Assembly (NCBI RefSeq): GCF_963675165.1
Contig: NC_087390.1
Coordinates: 5,990,250 to 6,054,249, forward strand
Length of the DNA: 64,000 nt
Reading direction: 5' to 3'
Source of the DNA: Halichondria panicea
Lineage: Eukaryota > Porifera > Demospongiae > Suberitida > Halichondriidae
Below are positions 11,501 to 24,177 of this stretch, one piece after another. The notes beneath the pieces are model-generated. The model was not told the origin of the DNA and ran no database searches. It saw only the letters and a list, made by a program, of their open reading frames with translations. The position numbers were made by a program, and so were the translations under genes. Numbering within the stretch: the stretch's first letter is position 1; every line of letters begins with the position of its first letter.

Positions 11501-12242
11501 CGTGTGTGTGTGTGTGTGTGCGTGTGCGTGCGTGTGTGTCCATGGATAATAATATCCTTATCCGAGAACGAAAAATTTGGCAAGCTACTTTCGGGGAGGC
11601 CATAACTTCACTAAAAAGTAATATTAAGATGCATTGTGTAGCACTAGACAAGGCTTATCATGACATGCTCAGATTAAAGTTATGTAACGTACTAAACCTG
11701 TAATGGACCGATTTTGAAAGGCTAGATACGGTACTTACAGTTTTGCCAAAGAGTCGAACAGCTGTTGGGCCTCATCTGAAACATTAACCCCTCGGCTCTC
11801 GGTTTTCTTCCGTTTAGCGACAACGTTTTGCTCCAATCTTTGTTGCACCTTCTGCAGGTTAATGGCCGGGAGGTTTGTGGGTGCGGTGAGCTGGGTGTGG
11901 CCTGATATTTTGAGATCTGACACATGGTGAAGATTGATAATCTGGACGGAATCTCCAACAGAGTCAGTGGTTTCTTCTGAACGTTAGATAAGGTAAATAA
12001 TTAATTTATATATTAATTATAAGAACGCTATGACACCATCAAAAAACATTTATGTAGTACATGTATGTAACAAATTGTTGACAATAAGCGTATTGATTGT
12101 GAATGTAATTAAGAATTATGTTCGGAAGGATACTGATGATGACAACTTTCGTCTTCTCGTCCATAGCAATCACACTTCCCCTCAAATCATCTCCCCGACT
12201 GGTGGTACATGTCAGCAGAGCTCCTCCTGGTGGTACTGCCAT
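10312..12242 (-). CDS. LSM12: LSM12 homologue (Sm-like RNA-associated protein), intact
   Basis: Four exons: 12134-12242, 11739-11976, 11344-11467 and 10312-10344. They sum to 504 bases, in phase at each junction, giving 167 aa against about 195 in vertebrates. The N-terminal Sm-like part reads GSVIAMDEKTKVVI and then SVQIINLHHVSDLKI, matching the LSM12 Sm fold. The C-terminal anticodon-binding-like part includes EAQQLFDSLAKL, DIVILSDVRISPPY and LARIQKL. LSM12 proteins bind RNA and associate with ataxin-2 and related complexes; the role here is by homology. Exon 3 is preceded by a CA microsatellite that acts as its pyrimidine tract. Intron 3 carries a SINE. The gene starts 315 bases from the RACGAP1 copy on the other strand. 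Its own duplicate at 22079-23867 is broken. Confidence 0.85.
10579..10800 (-). mobile_element. tRNA-derived SINE
   Basis: On the minus strand the head reads like a tRNA: GGCTTAGTGGTTAAGG as box A region and GGTTCGATTCC as an exact box B, separated by about 45 bases. A body of about 100 bases follows and ends in a strong hairpin (arms ggcgtcgcccgg type). The stems needed for a working tRNA do not pair well, so I call it a SINE, not a tRNA gene. It lies in LSM12 intron 3. Confidence 0.7.
11469..11540 (+). repeat. TG microsatellite next to LSM12 exon 3
   Basis: A TG run with a few CG interruptions. On the LSM12 strand it is (CA)n running straight into the AG acceptor of exon 3 at 11467. The same site in the pseudogene copy has expanded to about 200 bases. 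Confidence 0.9.
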
Positions 12243-12557
12243 TATAGCCCGGCCACTCTCTCTAACTCTAGCTCTTTAGGCAGGCACAGTAGTCCAGTAT
12301 ATATACAGTACAGTGCATGCATGCAGTAGATCAGATAGTAGGAGCATTATATAGAAATAAGTAATGGATTTTGCCCTTTGACCCCTTCCTTTCTTAGGGT
12401 GCAAAGGACTGTAAACTGGGTGTGGCCTATAATTTTCTGGTGCAAAATTTGAATTTAGGTCGCGGCGAGGAAACCACTCGTTTGATGTCCGGAGATTGAA
12501 CAAGAAGCGAAGACGTTTTCTATTGCTCTCCAAGAAACCTCAGTTCAAATATTCAAC
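12243..12557. promoter_or_regulatory. Shared upstream region, LSM12 / RACGAP1 copy
   Basis: 315 bases separate the LSM12 start (minus) from the RACGAP1-like start (plus). The corresponding region at 23868-24177 is similar in length and sequence, including 'tagtaggagcattatatagaaa' parts and 'tttctggtgcaaaatttgaatttaggtcgcgg' parts. A head-to-head arrangement kept in two copies suggests a bidirectional promoter. There is no canonical TATA element at a fitting distance for either gene. Confidence 0.6.
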
Positions 12558-13189
12558 ATGTCTACTCTGGTATCTAGGTTCGATGATATTGTGGCCTCCA
12601 CAAATGTGCTCTGTTCTGGCTTAGAAGGAGGTAAGCTTGTCAAGTTGGTCATGTTTTGTTTATAGCCATGTGGATACTATAAAAATGCATAGCTAGCTAG
12701 CTAGAGAGCATGTGTACTGTTTTCTTATGTTTGAATATTCTCTCTCTGTCTCAGAGTTTGCTCAGTTTATCAACCAACCGATTAACTTGAGGAACCGACT
12801 ACTGGCAGAGAACAACGAGCTGTGTGCTCTCAGGGTGAGAAATATGTGACAACTTGTGTGACAGCTACATGTATTAGCCTATTGACATTGATATTGACCT
12901 AAAGATAGGCAATTGTGCATATTGTATAAAAATTATGCTCTTTTCAGTGACAACAATAATATTGTCTTGACGCCATGCCATAAAAAGAATTTTTACTCTA
13001 GCACATGTGACCCCAAAAAATTCCATTTAAAGCCTTATACCTGTGTGTTAACTATGAGTTGTGCTAACTCAAGTGTGTTTTATCACAGACTCAGACTGAG
13101 ACAAATGAGGTGAAGCTGAGGCATGCAAGGTAAATTAATGAAATTGTTAATTGTAGGATTTCATGAATCTGCTCAGTCAATACTCGGAG

Positions 13190-13290
13190 GATATGCATCC
13201 CCAGTATATCCTCCGCTACCATGGTTACATACCCGTTAGCTACGCCTTAGAGTAACGACGGTAGCAGATGATGTACATGTATAGGTGCAT
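13190..13290. repeat. Degenerate copy of the GGATATGCA palindrome family
   Basis: It contains 'ggaggatatgcatcc', 'atatcctccgctaccatggttac' fragments and inverted remnants, matching the better preserved copies at 24776-24893 and 49252-49390. It sits in intron 3 of the RACGAP1 copy, the same intron as the 24.8 kb copy, so it predates that duplication. Confidence 0.55.
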
Positions 13291-14659
13291 ATTCTCCTTA
13301 TGTTTAGTATATCCTATGTACATGTAGAGAGAGAAAAATTATAAATTGTGATTGTCAGTACAGTGTACATTGTTTATGTTGATCAACTATATATAGCCTA
13401 AGGTTTTGCTTTCATCATGTGATGCGTGGTTTTGTTGCTTGTGCAGGAGTTCGTTCGATTATCAAATGAAAAAGAGACTTGAAGCTGAAGAGAACCTCAA
13501 GCAATATGTGAGTGGACGATTAGTTAATCAGGGATGTGCCCACACTGGTCAATGGTGGTGGTTGGTACTAACCACCTTCAGACAAAAATGAGCACTTAGG
13601 CCTAGTTAAATTATTAAGTGCATTAATAGGCTCTAAAAGAAGCAAATTTGTATTAAGATTAAGTATTGAAAAATAGCCACCACGTGAAAAGTGTGTGCAC
13701 ATCACTGGTAAGGGATAAGCGCTGTATTTCATCAATTAATCGCCATACATGTATGTGCATCAATGGCACGAACGTTGGTCTCGCTAACGACTTAAACCTT
13801 GCGCCTTGTATAACCTCAGTTAGTTATGTGTTTACCTCCATCTTAGTTACGTGTAAGAGTGCCTCAACTATAAAGGTTCCTGTATCAAAATTGTGTCTCT
13901 GTTTGTGTACAAGTAGTGTACATACTAATTGCCTGCTCTGTTGTTATGGCCCAGCTACTCGGTGATTATTGTAAAACTTAACTATTCTTTCTGCACCTCT
14001 CTCTCTACAATACAATACAATACTTTTGCTATTGATCCAATGCATTCTCGATTAATCCATGCACTCTTGTGTACTTACTGGTTGTACTAATGTATTGTGT
14101 ATTGTACATTAATTTTCACTATTATACTGGTCTGTTTATAATACTATCAATATCCTTCGTGCATGTATTTCATAGTATACACACTATTATATATACTGCA
14201 TTTATTTGTGCAATTTTGACCAGAATTTGATACTTTATTTCTTGTAACAATTACATGTATGTACATAGTACGTCTAGAAGAAGTGTAAACTGTGCGGTAT
14301 ACAAAAGGCTGCTCTGCATGTGTACATGTATAATTATACGTTTTCATTTGTACACATGCTGCATTCTAGTGGTCCTTGTGGTGATATGACTATGATAAGA
14401 CTCTCGGCTTTTAACTTTTAACTACCACTAATTAGACTAATAGACTAGTCCTCACATGTGTAACTTATGTAGTCACCTGACACTGGCTGTTTATCTGTTC
14501 CAAATCTCAGTAAAGTTTGAAGCATAGCAACCATTGTTTCTGTAGCAGTGCTAGTCATACCAAAGCTTTAGCTGTACATGTAGAATAGAGATATATCTTT
14601 TGATACTAGTTTGGCAGTATTTTTTCAAGTCTAGAGTCCATAGCAATTGTTTGGCAACT

Positions 14660-16048
14660 ATGTCTAAGGAAAGCAGTAAGTCGACCTCAACTGGAGTCTC
14701 GAATTCGACAAGACGAACTAGTCAACCACTCGACAATATGCCTAAACTTATTACAAATGAGTTTGAGTCTGGTTTTGATGATACGACAAATTCCGTCCCA
14801 ATTGTTGGAGAGGCAGAAACTACGAAAGGAGCTACTGCTACCACCTCTACTGTCTATTTTCCTGACTCAGAAACCCAACAGTCGTACATTGCGTTCAAGA
14901 AAGCCTTAGGTGATGGCACAGACACTACTATTCAAGGGGGTGGAATTGATGGGCAGGACGAGGAAGATCACAATCTGACTGTGGACACTTATCGTGAGCA
15001 AGAGAGCCCCATCTCTGAAGCTGTAGAGGAAATCAAATGTCACCAGAAACAAGAAATGGTGTTAACAGCAAGTCAGAAATCTGGAGCAAAATCTCTGGAC
15101 AGTGGAGCCAGAGACCCAATTAAAAATTCTGTTGATGTGATTATTCGTGAAAGTGAGCGAAAGAATACAATCATCAACAAATTAGAGGTGGAATTGGCTA
15201 CTTGCCAGCACCACGAATCTGAACTCCTAAAAGAGGTCGATCACCTTCGAGAGGAAAATGAAAAACTGGAGCATCAACTTATCGATCAAGAGAAGGAAAC
15301 TGAACGCACAAGAGAATATCACGAGAAAGAAATTGCAAGTCTTGAGTCCCAATTGAAAGTGAAAAAAGATGAAGTTAAAGTTGCCAAAAGTCAATTGGCA
15401 GTGGTTGAGAAAAAAAACGAGGAGGAGAAACAAAAGCTCATGGATGCAATTAAAATTCTTAAAGATCAACAAAACGAGTTAGAGTCAACTGTCAGCAAGC
15501 TTCAAGATGATCGCAAGAAAAAAGAGATAGAGAGTAGAGAATCGATTTTGTCTTTAAAGGAAAAATTAAACGAAAAACAAGTGCTTGAAAATGAACGATT
15601 CAAGGAACTTTGTGTCACTCAAGTGAAACTGGCTCAAGCTGAAGCAAAAATTTCAAGACAGAGAGAACTGTTAAAGGATAAGGACCTTGTCCTTGCACAA
15701 GAAAATAAGGAGAAATTGGAGTGTGAAAACGAACAGCTTAAGAAACAGAATGAATCGTCTCAAACTAAGCTCATAGAACTAGAAGATAAATTAAAAGAGC
15801 GATCTTCATCCACCAATCAACCAGTGTTTCAACAGCAATTATCTGAGGCAGAGTCTACTGCTTCTGCCAGCAGCCTCAAGCCCTCCACAGGAACACAAAA
15901 TTCACTGACTGAATCTACTGAAGTAGTACCAAGTCGTAGCACTTCAGAGCAAATCGCAGACTTTGAAACTGAAGCTGTTAAAGGGGATACACAATCAAAG
16001 AATGTAGGTTTTACAGTAGGCGAGGTTGGCATCAATGATAATCTGTAA
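14660..16048 (+). CDS. Coiled-coil protein, nested paralogue 1
   Basis: One exon, 462 aa, starting MSKESSKSTSTGVSNSTRRT. The first 150 residues are acidic, Ser/Thr-rich and probably disordered. Residues of about 175-400 form a long heptad coiled coil rich in Glu and Lys. The tail has the motif PSTGTQNSLTESTE followed by another disordered segment. No membrane segment or signal peptide is visible. The paralogue at 29975-31564 shares the start, coiled coil and tail, and the upstream 250 bases also match ('cttttgatactagtttggca'). It lies in the intron 4 position of the broken RACGAP1 copy. A scaffold role beside the neighbouring death-fold genes is inference. I recognise no named family. Confidence 0.75.
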   Translation: MSKESSKSTSTGVSNSTRRTSQPLDNMPKLITNEFESGFDDTTNSVPIVGEAETTKGATATTSTVYFPDSETQQSYIAFKKALGDGTDTTIQGGGIDGQDEEDHNLTVDTYREQESPISEAVEEIKCHQKQEMVLTASQKSGAKSLDSGARDPIKNSVDVIIRESERKNTIINKLEVELATCQHHESELLKEVDHLREENEKLEHQLIDQEKETERTREYHEKEIASLESQLKVKKDEVKVAKSQLAVVEKKNEEEKQKLMDAIKILKDQQNELESTVSKLQDDRKKKEIESRESILSLKEKLNEKQVLENERFKELCVTQVKLAQAEAKISRQRELLKDKDLVLAQENKEKLECENEQLKKQNESSQTKLIELEDKLKERSSSTNQPVFQQQLSEAESTASASSLKPSTGTQNSLTESTEVVPSRSTSEQIADFETEAVKGDTQSKNVGFTVGEVGINDNL

Positions 16049-16169
16049 GACACTGCACAAGACAAGAACACCATTTAGATTGCAGAAATTGTACAAAGTA
16101 TATACAAAACAACAATGTAGTACATGTATAGTGTGATTGTATTGATTATCAGTTTACACATGGACTTAT

Positions 16170-16361
16170 TAGTTGGGCGTGGCTCGATCGTCCCTGACAG
16201 GAGGTACGTCGGGTTGCAAGCCTATCTGGGATTTGTTCTGCTGAACTGTAACCAAGCACGTGAAAAATGCTGCAATTTGATAGGTATAGTGGCGCAGAAC
16301 AAATCCTAGGTAGGCTTGCAACCTGACCTCCCATCAGGGACGGTCGAGCCACGCCCAACTA
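16170..16361. mobile_element. MITE with the same ends as the 59.5 kb transposon
   Basis: 192 bases, starting TAGTTGGGCGTGGCTCGA and ending in its complement. The next parts (ccctgacaggaggt and gcaagcctatctgggatttg) also match the TIR of the element at 59473-62252. Flanks 16161-16169 (tggacttat) and 16362-16370 (tgtacttat) match at 8 of 9 bases, giving a 9-base target duplication. It is a non-autonomous derivative with no coding part. Confidence 0.85.
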
Positions 16362-16481
16362 TGTACTTATATGCAGTGCATGTGGGAGGGGACGGATACA
16401 CCCATCTACAGTAGCTAGCTAGCGAGCCAAGTATTAGCTATAGCTTTTTAAATCTACCGTAGACTAACTAGCAAGGTTTAA

Positions 16482-16570
16482 GATGTCAACCTATGTGCCT
16501 GTTCTGCTGAACATTATTTGAGACTCATCGTGCATTTCTAATAGATCACATCTGTAGCCCACAGCTGTGG
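16482..16570 (+). pseudogene. Decayed 5' end of a CARD-like gene
   Basis: The bases read MSTYVPVLLN, then after one extra base FETHRAFL, then SVAHSC-like remnants. This matches the start of the CARD-like/death-domain gene at 32052. A one-base insertion breaks the frame, and the middle of the CARD-like and the whole death domain are absent. The open frame at 16850 continues with the later part of the same gene. Confidence 0.6.
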
Positions 16571-16849
16571 CCATGTATAGTTACATATTTCCTTGGTTGT
16601 CCAAGGAAATATGCAGGCCACACATAGTGATACAGTTACTTCCATCGAGGCAGCAGCCAAGGCATAATCCGATTGGCACTGGACTCACCCAGCTAATTTG
16701 GTGGGTTGGGCTGTAAAATGACCTTTTGAACCACAAATGCATTAATTAGAGCACATCATCACAAAGCTGTTGTGTATAAACTCAAAGAAGTTCGAAAGAG
16801 TCACTACTTGTACTCTACTCTAAGCTAGCTTACAGTAAAACCTTTCGCG

Positions 16850-17946
16850 ATGTCTGCAACCTCATCTACCCCTCTGGATCCGGATGTGGATAGATCTATA
16901 GATGTGTTTGCAAGAAATGAAGCTACTACAAATTGTACTCGTGTATCGGAACAGGGTTCAGTAGATTCAAGTCGCAGAAACACTGTCATCACTCATGAGC
17001 TGCCTGACACTAATGAGGTCATGGTGAAGAAATTTGAGAATGCAGTATCAAACCGTATTGAGGATCAGCTGGTAGATATCGAGCTGGAGACATCCCTAGA
17101 GAAGAGAGCCGACAATGTTCCAGGTGTTGAGGATGTTCAGTCATCATTGCCATTACCACAGCCATCTCAAGAAAGCAACTCAAAGCCACAAGGTAAACTC
17201 TAATGTCTGCATGGGACTTGATACAATTATCAGCCTCTAGTTAACTTATGTTGTGTGACTAGCATTCAGTATTTATCTGTAAAATTGTTTGTACAGTCAA
17301 AAAGATTGACCGCCAAAGTTTTCCCCTGCAAAAACATGCTACATCAGGAGGCCCTGGCGAACGTGTTGTAAGAAGAGGCAGCAAGCAAGAATCTTTCAAG
17401 AATGTTTCTGCTTTGTCTTGCGAGGATGATATAGATGTGGAGAATTATCATGATGAGTACAATTATCAAGACGAGTGCAGGCACCTTCGTCAACAGTTAG
17501 AAAGAGCAGAAAAAAATCTTGGAGAAAAACTAGAATATAATAAAATCCAACTGGACGAGCTGTACAAGCAGAAACTTATGATGGAGATTGAAAATCGTAG
17601 CCGTGAGACGGATATGGAACAGAAGATTCAAAGTTTGACAGCTACAAATGAACAGCTTGATGTGAAATTGAAGTTATCAAATGATGAACGTGAAAAGGAA
17701 AAGGAAACCCTCACAAACAAGCTGGAGCAAAGAAACAATGAAAAGGTGACACTTCGAGCACGCTGCAATGAATTTATGAATGAAGTCGATAAAGAGATAT
17801 TAAAACGCCTCGAATTAGCTGAACTTTTGAGATCAGTTACAGCAGATTTAATATCAGCTAAAAGAAACTGGAACGTTTTTAGCATAATTGTGACTACCTT
17901 TTTTATACTGTCTTTTATTTCATTTGTATTGGATTATTATGGTTGA
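16850..17946 (+). CDS. Coiled-coil protein with C-terminal membrane anchor
   Basis: Two exons, 16850-17192 and 17297-17946, in phase, 330 aa. Residues of about 60-90 (VKKFENAVSNRIEDQLVDIE) match the later part of the CARD-like domain of the gene at 32052. The death domain is missing. A coiled coil covers about residues 190-300. The last 20 residues form a hydrophobic segment (IIVTTFFILSFISFVLDYYG), as in tail-anchored proteins. It is a shortened paralogue of the 32052 gene and occupies the same place relative to RACGAP1 exon 5. Whether it is a working adaptor lacking its death-fold domains, perhaps acting as a competitor, or a decayed gene with a fresh start codon cannot be told from sequence alone. 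Confidence 0.55.
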
Positions 17947-19722
17947 ATGACATTTTGTACAGCTATCAAAGCTTCAGAACACTTATTATGATGGCACAGT
18001 GATTAAGCAAGTGTGATCCAAGCTTAACAACTGGTTTCCAATAGTTGTTACATTGGAATGTTTTCCACAAATGCAGGAGAATCATAGTTACTATAATTCT
18101 CAATGCTTCCTGATACCAATAGCAATTAGAATTGACTAACCACAGTACACTTCTTTGCAAAAGAGAAGCTGACAGAATAAAAGAATATTCGTGAGGGACG
18201 CTCATTAATTATTCATGAGATAAATGTTTTTATTTATTCCGTGGCCATTGAAGAGTTTGTATGAATACAGGCAATGATAATGTTCATATTCAAGCTAAAA
18301 CTGTCTGTCTTTCCTTTGTATACTACACGAAGAGTACAGGATAGCCATCAGAGATCTGTGGTGGACACTAGCTTATTTCTGCGTCAGTTTTCTAGAGCTA
18401 CAGAGGCCGGCATGGAGTGACATACAAGATCTATACTTACCTTAGAGCCAGATGTTTAGATATTCTTTATTGTAATACTTATTCTGTCATATCTGCTCTT
18501 TTGTACTATCAATACGCAAAAAATAAGCCAAAAATAAACAGTAAAGTGAGCGCTGCAGCTCCGGAGTCTTGATTCTCTATGACATTTTTACATCTGGCCC
18601 TGCCCCATACCTCGTTATAATTATTAGATCATGCTTAAATAGGACATGATTATCAGCTAAGAAAACTGACGTAGAAGTTTTGTAGCTAGCTTTACCAAAA
18701 TTGCTGTACAGAGGCTGAGCGGGAACGCCCACTTTTCTTGCGTGGGCGAAACACTAAGATTTTTTGATGTGATTTATTTGTCCCTTACGTTTTTATCTAC
18801 AGGAGAAGCAATTCACTTTATCCTGGAACTGTTGGGGGACAAACTTAAATCTCTGCCTTCAGTCCTGCGTGAGTGGTGGCTGTGTGCCTGTGTGTAGACA
18901 TGGGTTTATGTACTGTGTGTTGGCCATGGTCTTTGTATTGGGGAAATTTGTTTGTCTCTAACTGCATTCAGTGCTTGAAATAGAGAATTGTCCCTTCAAT
19001 GTGGTGGTGCATGATTGTACGAATTTGTATACAGGAAGCTAGCCAACTTAAACAATCATTTGTAATCTCGTGTAACATTATTATATTAGTCTCTCTCTAT
19101 CTCTCCTCTCACAGCCACAGCTATCTGAGTGAGTCAGTGACTAGCAGTTGTCTCTCACCCTCTGACCTCTCCCTGGATGTCACCAACGCAGATGAGGTAC
19201 AGTACTTTTTTAATGTGTGTGCAATCCCTTTGTTCTGTACACATGTATTGTGACACTGTGCTTTTTTTATTGTGTGCTTTCTTTATTTTACTGTACAGGA
19301 TGCTCAAGTATCCATTTTGAGGGATGGCAAACGCTGGAAGAGAGTGAGTGTAGAGTCAGTGTGTGTAGTCAGAGATTAGTGTTGCTCTGAGTGTTCACAG
19401 AGAGTTTTTTCCTGTACATGTACATGTAGCTACTGTACATGACTGTACTGTTTATGGTGGATATGCTACATCTCTTACAGAAGTTGAAAACTTGTCCCCT
19501 GTTCCTCAGCAGTCGTTTAAGCCGCGGGGTGGAGCTAGTATTCGTCCATCGCTAAGCAGTTTGGGTACTGCTTTACCGTTGCCTAGGATCAGTCGGACTA
19601 TTAGTGAAGCCTCACTACCTCCAGCACTGGTGAGTTAGAGGGTATGTGGTTTAGGGTATGGAGGGTGTTGGTGGGTATGTGATTAAGGTGTATACATAGA
19701 TGTTACTATAATATTATTGTAG

Positions 19723-19875
19723 CAGAGGAAGTACGACACGCGTGTCTCGATTTAGCAGTTAGCCTCAGCAATAATGTTGAGCGTGGGCGGAATTATGCCT
19801 CGATTATCCGCCCACGCTCAGCGTTATTGCAGAGGCTAATTGCTAACTCAGGGCACGCGTGTTGTACCTCCTCTG
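19723..19875. mobile_element. hAT-like MITE
   Basis: A fold-back element starting CAGAGGAAGTACGACACGCG and ending in its near complement, with a second inner inverted repeat around 'gagcgtgggcgga'. The flanks carry tattgtag at 19715-19722 and 19877-19884, an 8-base duplication offset by one G. CAGAG ends and 8-base duplications are typical of hAT elements. Confidence 0.6.
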
Positions 19876-20539
19876 GTATTGTAGTGCAGTTTGCATTAGT
19901 CACGAGTTACATATAACTTTTGGGGGGGGGGGACAGTATATACATGTACATGTACAGTAAAATCAACAATTGCAAGTCAACTAGCTACATGATATAAGTT
20001 GTTTATGTAGATTCACTCTGTCAACATCAATTCATCCTACAGCAATTTTTTCCACCATGCAGGGACTCCCCTCTCTCTCCAAGCTACCAAGCCCCACCCT
20101 CGGAGTTGCTGCTCCCGAGAGACGAACCACCCTCCCCCCCACTGAGAGGTGGTGCTATTGGCTCCTATCTCTCGACCTACCCCCTTTATCTATTGGAAGG
20201 GCCTCCCTCCCTCTGGTAAGAACCTCTGGAAATGATCCTCTACAGTCAATCCTTATCGTCAGTTGCCATACCCTCGAGGCGAACGTCAATAGATCCGTTT
20301 GCGGCTGACTCTACTGGGCCTACACGAAGGACCACCCCCTCCACACTAGGCCCCTTCTCATTGCCCACCACTCAGATGCGGAACCCTCTCGCTCGAAGTC
20401 CACCCATTCGTCTGATGCCTGGAGCACCCCCTACAAGCCCAAGGTGAGTGTATTTCATAGCAGGGTTTGTGTGCATGACTCTGTATACTGACGACATACT
20501 GCATACTGCATGCATCTGTGTACTACGATTGTGTACTAC

Positions 20540-21305
20540 CAGAGATACAAAAGAAAGGGGATTGGAAACGACCGCCCACGCCCTATGTAAAAGGACTGAC
20601 ATCCGGTGAAGCACTCCGTGTAATTATTGCGCTCGCAAATAATTACATGGAAAAGTTTTGTATCCCTGGTTTCTAGCTCTCCTATCCACTAGAGATCACT
20701 CAGGGCCTGGGAGATACTTGAGAGAAGTAAGCTTATACCACTGACAAGCTCTAAGTCCGTTGTCTTTACTCTGTTTCCAATTTTTTTGAGTTTAGCTTGA
20801 ATTACTCTATGTCAACTTTTCTCTGTCCCTCCTGTGAAGTCAAAACAGCAAAGGACATTGCTTGACTTGGTTATTATGTATCTAAGTGCTACATAGAATG
20901 GCTTCATGCTATAAATAAGCTGTACTGTTCATAAACGTTTGCAGTATAGTCCTTCAAACTGCTTTAGTATACTTTTAGACACGCCACAGGCCTGTCCCTC
21001 CTACGACTTCATAGTAAAGGCTATTTCTTCTTGCATAGCATTTATTTGTCTAGTAATAGTGGCTGCATGGCTTAGTCGACTTTTTAGAGCTAAATTCTCT
21101 TTACTTTTTAGAAAAATCAACATTAAAAATGATCAATTTCACTGTTTCTATGTACAGCACATTGTAGAGCAGTCAAGACTGGTAATGAGCATGCTGACTA
21201 TAAATATAATCCTTTGTAGTTTTAGCCACGCCCTATAACGCGGAATGCTTCACGCAAAAATTTCGTAAAAATTTCGTTTCCAATCCCCTTTCTTTTGTAT
21301 CTCTG
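20540..21305. mobile_element. hAT-like non-autonomous element
   Basis: It starts CAGAGATACAAAAGAAAGGGG and ends with its complement. The flanks gtactac at 20533-20539 and 21306-21312 match over 7 bases. A third inverted piece of the end sequence lies near 20650-20672. No transposase frame is present. It separates exons C and D of the Ser/Pro-rich relic. Confidence 0.65.
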
Positions 21306-22078
21306 GTACTACCGAATGTATTGCCAATCTTAATGGTGGTTATAACATTTTAAAAGGGCTTTTTCGTATCTAATCATTCATGCATATCCACCTTGTTAGG
21401 TAAACATTGTTTGCACTGCTTTGCAAATACTAGGAATAGCCATCAGCGTAATTATGAATCTCTAGCTTTGTTGTTTGTGTATTGTTTAACTTTGCAGTAG
21501 CTGCTTTGTAGGATCTGTAACTAGTATTAAAAATACATGCAAATGTAATTTTCATCTCTTCTCTTGAAGGCGTCCATTGGCACCAGTGACTAGAGAGGGC
21601 GCTGAGTGTCGTCAGTGAGGAAGCAAAGAAGGAGACAGACAACTCACAGATGTGAGACAAAGAAACCACTGACTAAACTAAAACTGAAACTATGTTTTAA
21701 TCATAAATAGTATTGGAAAGTGTGTATAATAATTATAGTTGCACTAGCTACTAGAACATAAATACTTGCAATTGTGTACAGTATGTAGTTCTCCTTAATT
21801 GGTATGACAATAAAATTATTATTGCGAAATACTGATATGCATAGGTAGCAACTTTAACATGTAAACACACTAGACCAAATATTTTCAACAATAATTATAT
21901 AGACATGTAATAACACACGAGGAAGTATAGGAAATAACGATGTACAAGTTGTGACTAGTTATAAGACACAACACGTCATGTGATACAATACAATTAAGCA
22001 TAATATGTGGTATACAAATGTTCAGTATAACTATACTATAGTTACAAGATAGTTCATATCTACAGACAGATAGTTCAG

Positions 22079-23867
<1,789 letters not shown>

Positions 23868-24177
23868 TATAGCTAGCTCTCGGCCACTCTCTCTCTAGCT
23901 CTAGCTCTATAGGCACAGTCGAGCTAGTCTAGTATAGTATCAGATAGTAGGAGCATTATATAGAAACAAGTAATCCATTCTTAGGGTGCAAAAGGTTAAT
24001 TGATAGACTGGGTGTGGCCTATAATTAGATTTGTAATCTGATTGGCCAGATATTTTCTGGTGCAAAATTTGAATTTAGGTCGCGGCGAGGAAACCATTCG
24101 TTTGATGTCTGGAGAGTGAACAAGAAGCGAAGACGTTTTCTATTGCTCTCCAAGAAACTTCAGTTCAAATATTCAAT
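23868..24177. promoter_or_regulatory. Upstream region of RACGAP1, formerly shared with LSM12
   Basis: 310 bases between the decayed LSM12 start and the RACGAP1 start. It corresponds to 12243-12557, with small indels. Here it needs to serve only RACGAP1. Comparison of the two regions could show which parts serve which gene. Confidence 0.5.

Larger units (their letters stand above)
12558..19343 (+). pseudogene. Broken RACGAP1 copy (5' exons)
   Basis: Exons 1-4 (12558-12630, 12755-12834, 13089-13129, 13447-13507) are intact and nearly identical to those of the complete gene at 24178. Exon 5 (18803-18868) has lost about 65 bases, which shifts the frame so that exon 6 (19115-19196) meets a stop at once. 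Exon 7 (19299-19343, DAQVSILRDGKRWKR) is intact. No exon beyond 7 is present; unrelated Ser/Pro-rich exons follow. The interval between exons 4 and 5 holds two coiled-coil genes, as in the complete copy. A short protein from exons 1-4 remains possible. Confidence 0.75.
19487..21655 (+). pseudogene. Unrecognised Ser/Pro-rich gene, 3' exons, frame broken
   Basis: Four exon-like blocks with splice signals: 19487-19632 (VENLSPVPQQSFKPRGG), 20060-20217 (GLPSLSKLPSPTLGVAAPER), 20247-20443 (VAIPSRRTSIDPFAADS) and 21571-21655. A C-run near 20132 puts the second block out of frame midway (a plus-two reading, RGGAIGSYLS, looks more natural). The terminal exon has a two-base loss relative to 9620-9707. 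The first block needs phase 1, but the preceding RACGAP1 exon 7 ends in phase 0, so these are not simply continuous. Fragments lie at 1831-2248 and 9355-9707. No family recognised. Confidence 0.5.

Noticed and set aside
15829-16074. Antisense frames within the coiled-coil genes (also 27127-27561, 30658-31206)
   Set aside because: Low-complexity Leu/Phe/Ser proteins that mirror Glu/Lys-rich sense codons.
18803-19343. Working continuation of the first RACGAP1 copy
   Set aside because: The deletion in exon 5 puts exon 6 out of frame with an immediate stop, and C1 and GAP exons are absent.
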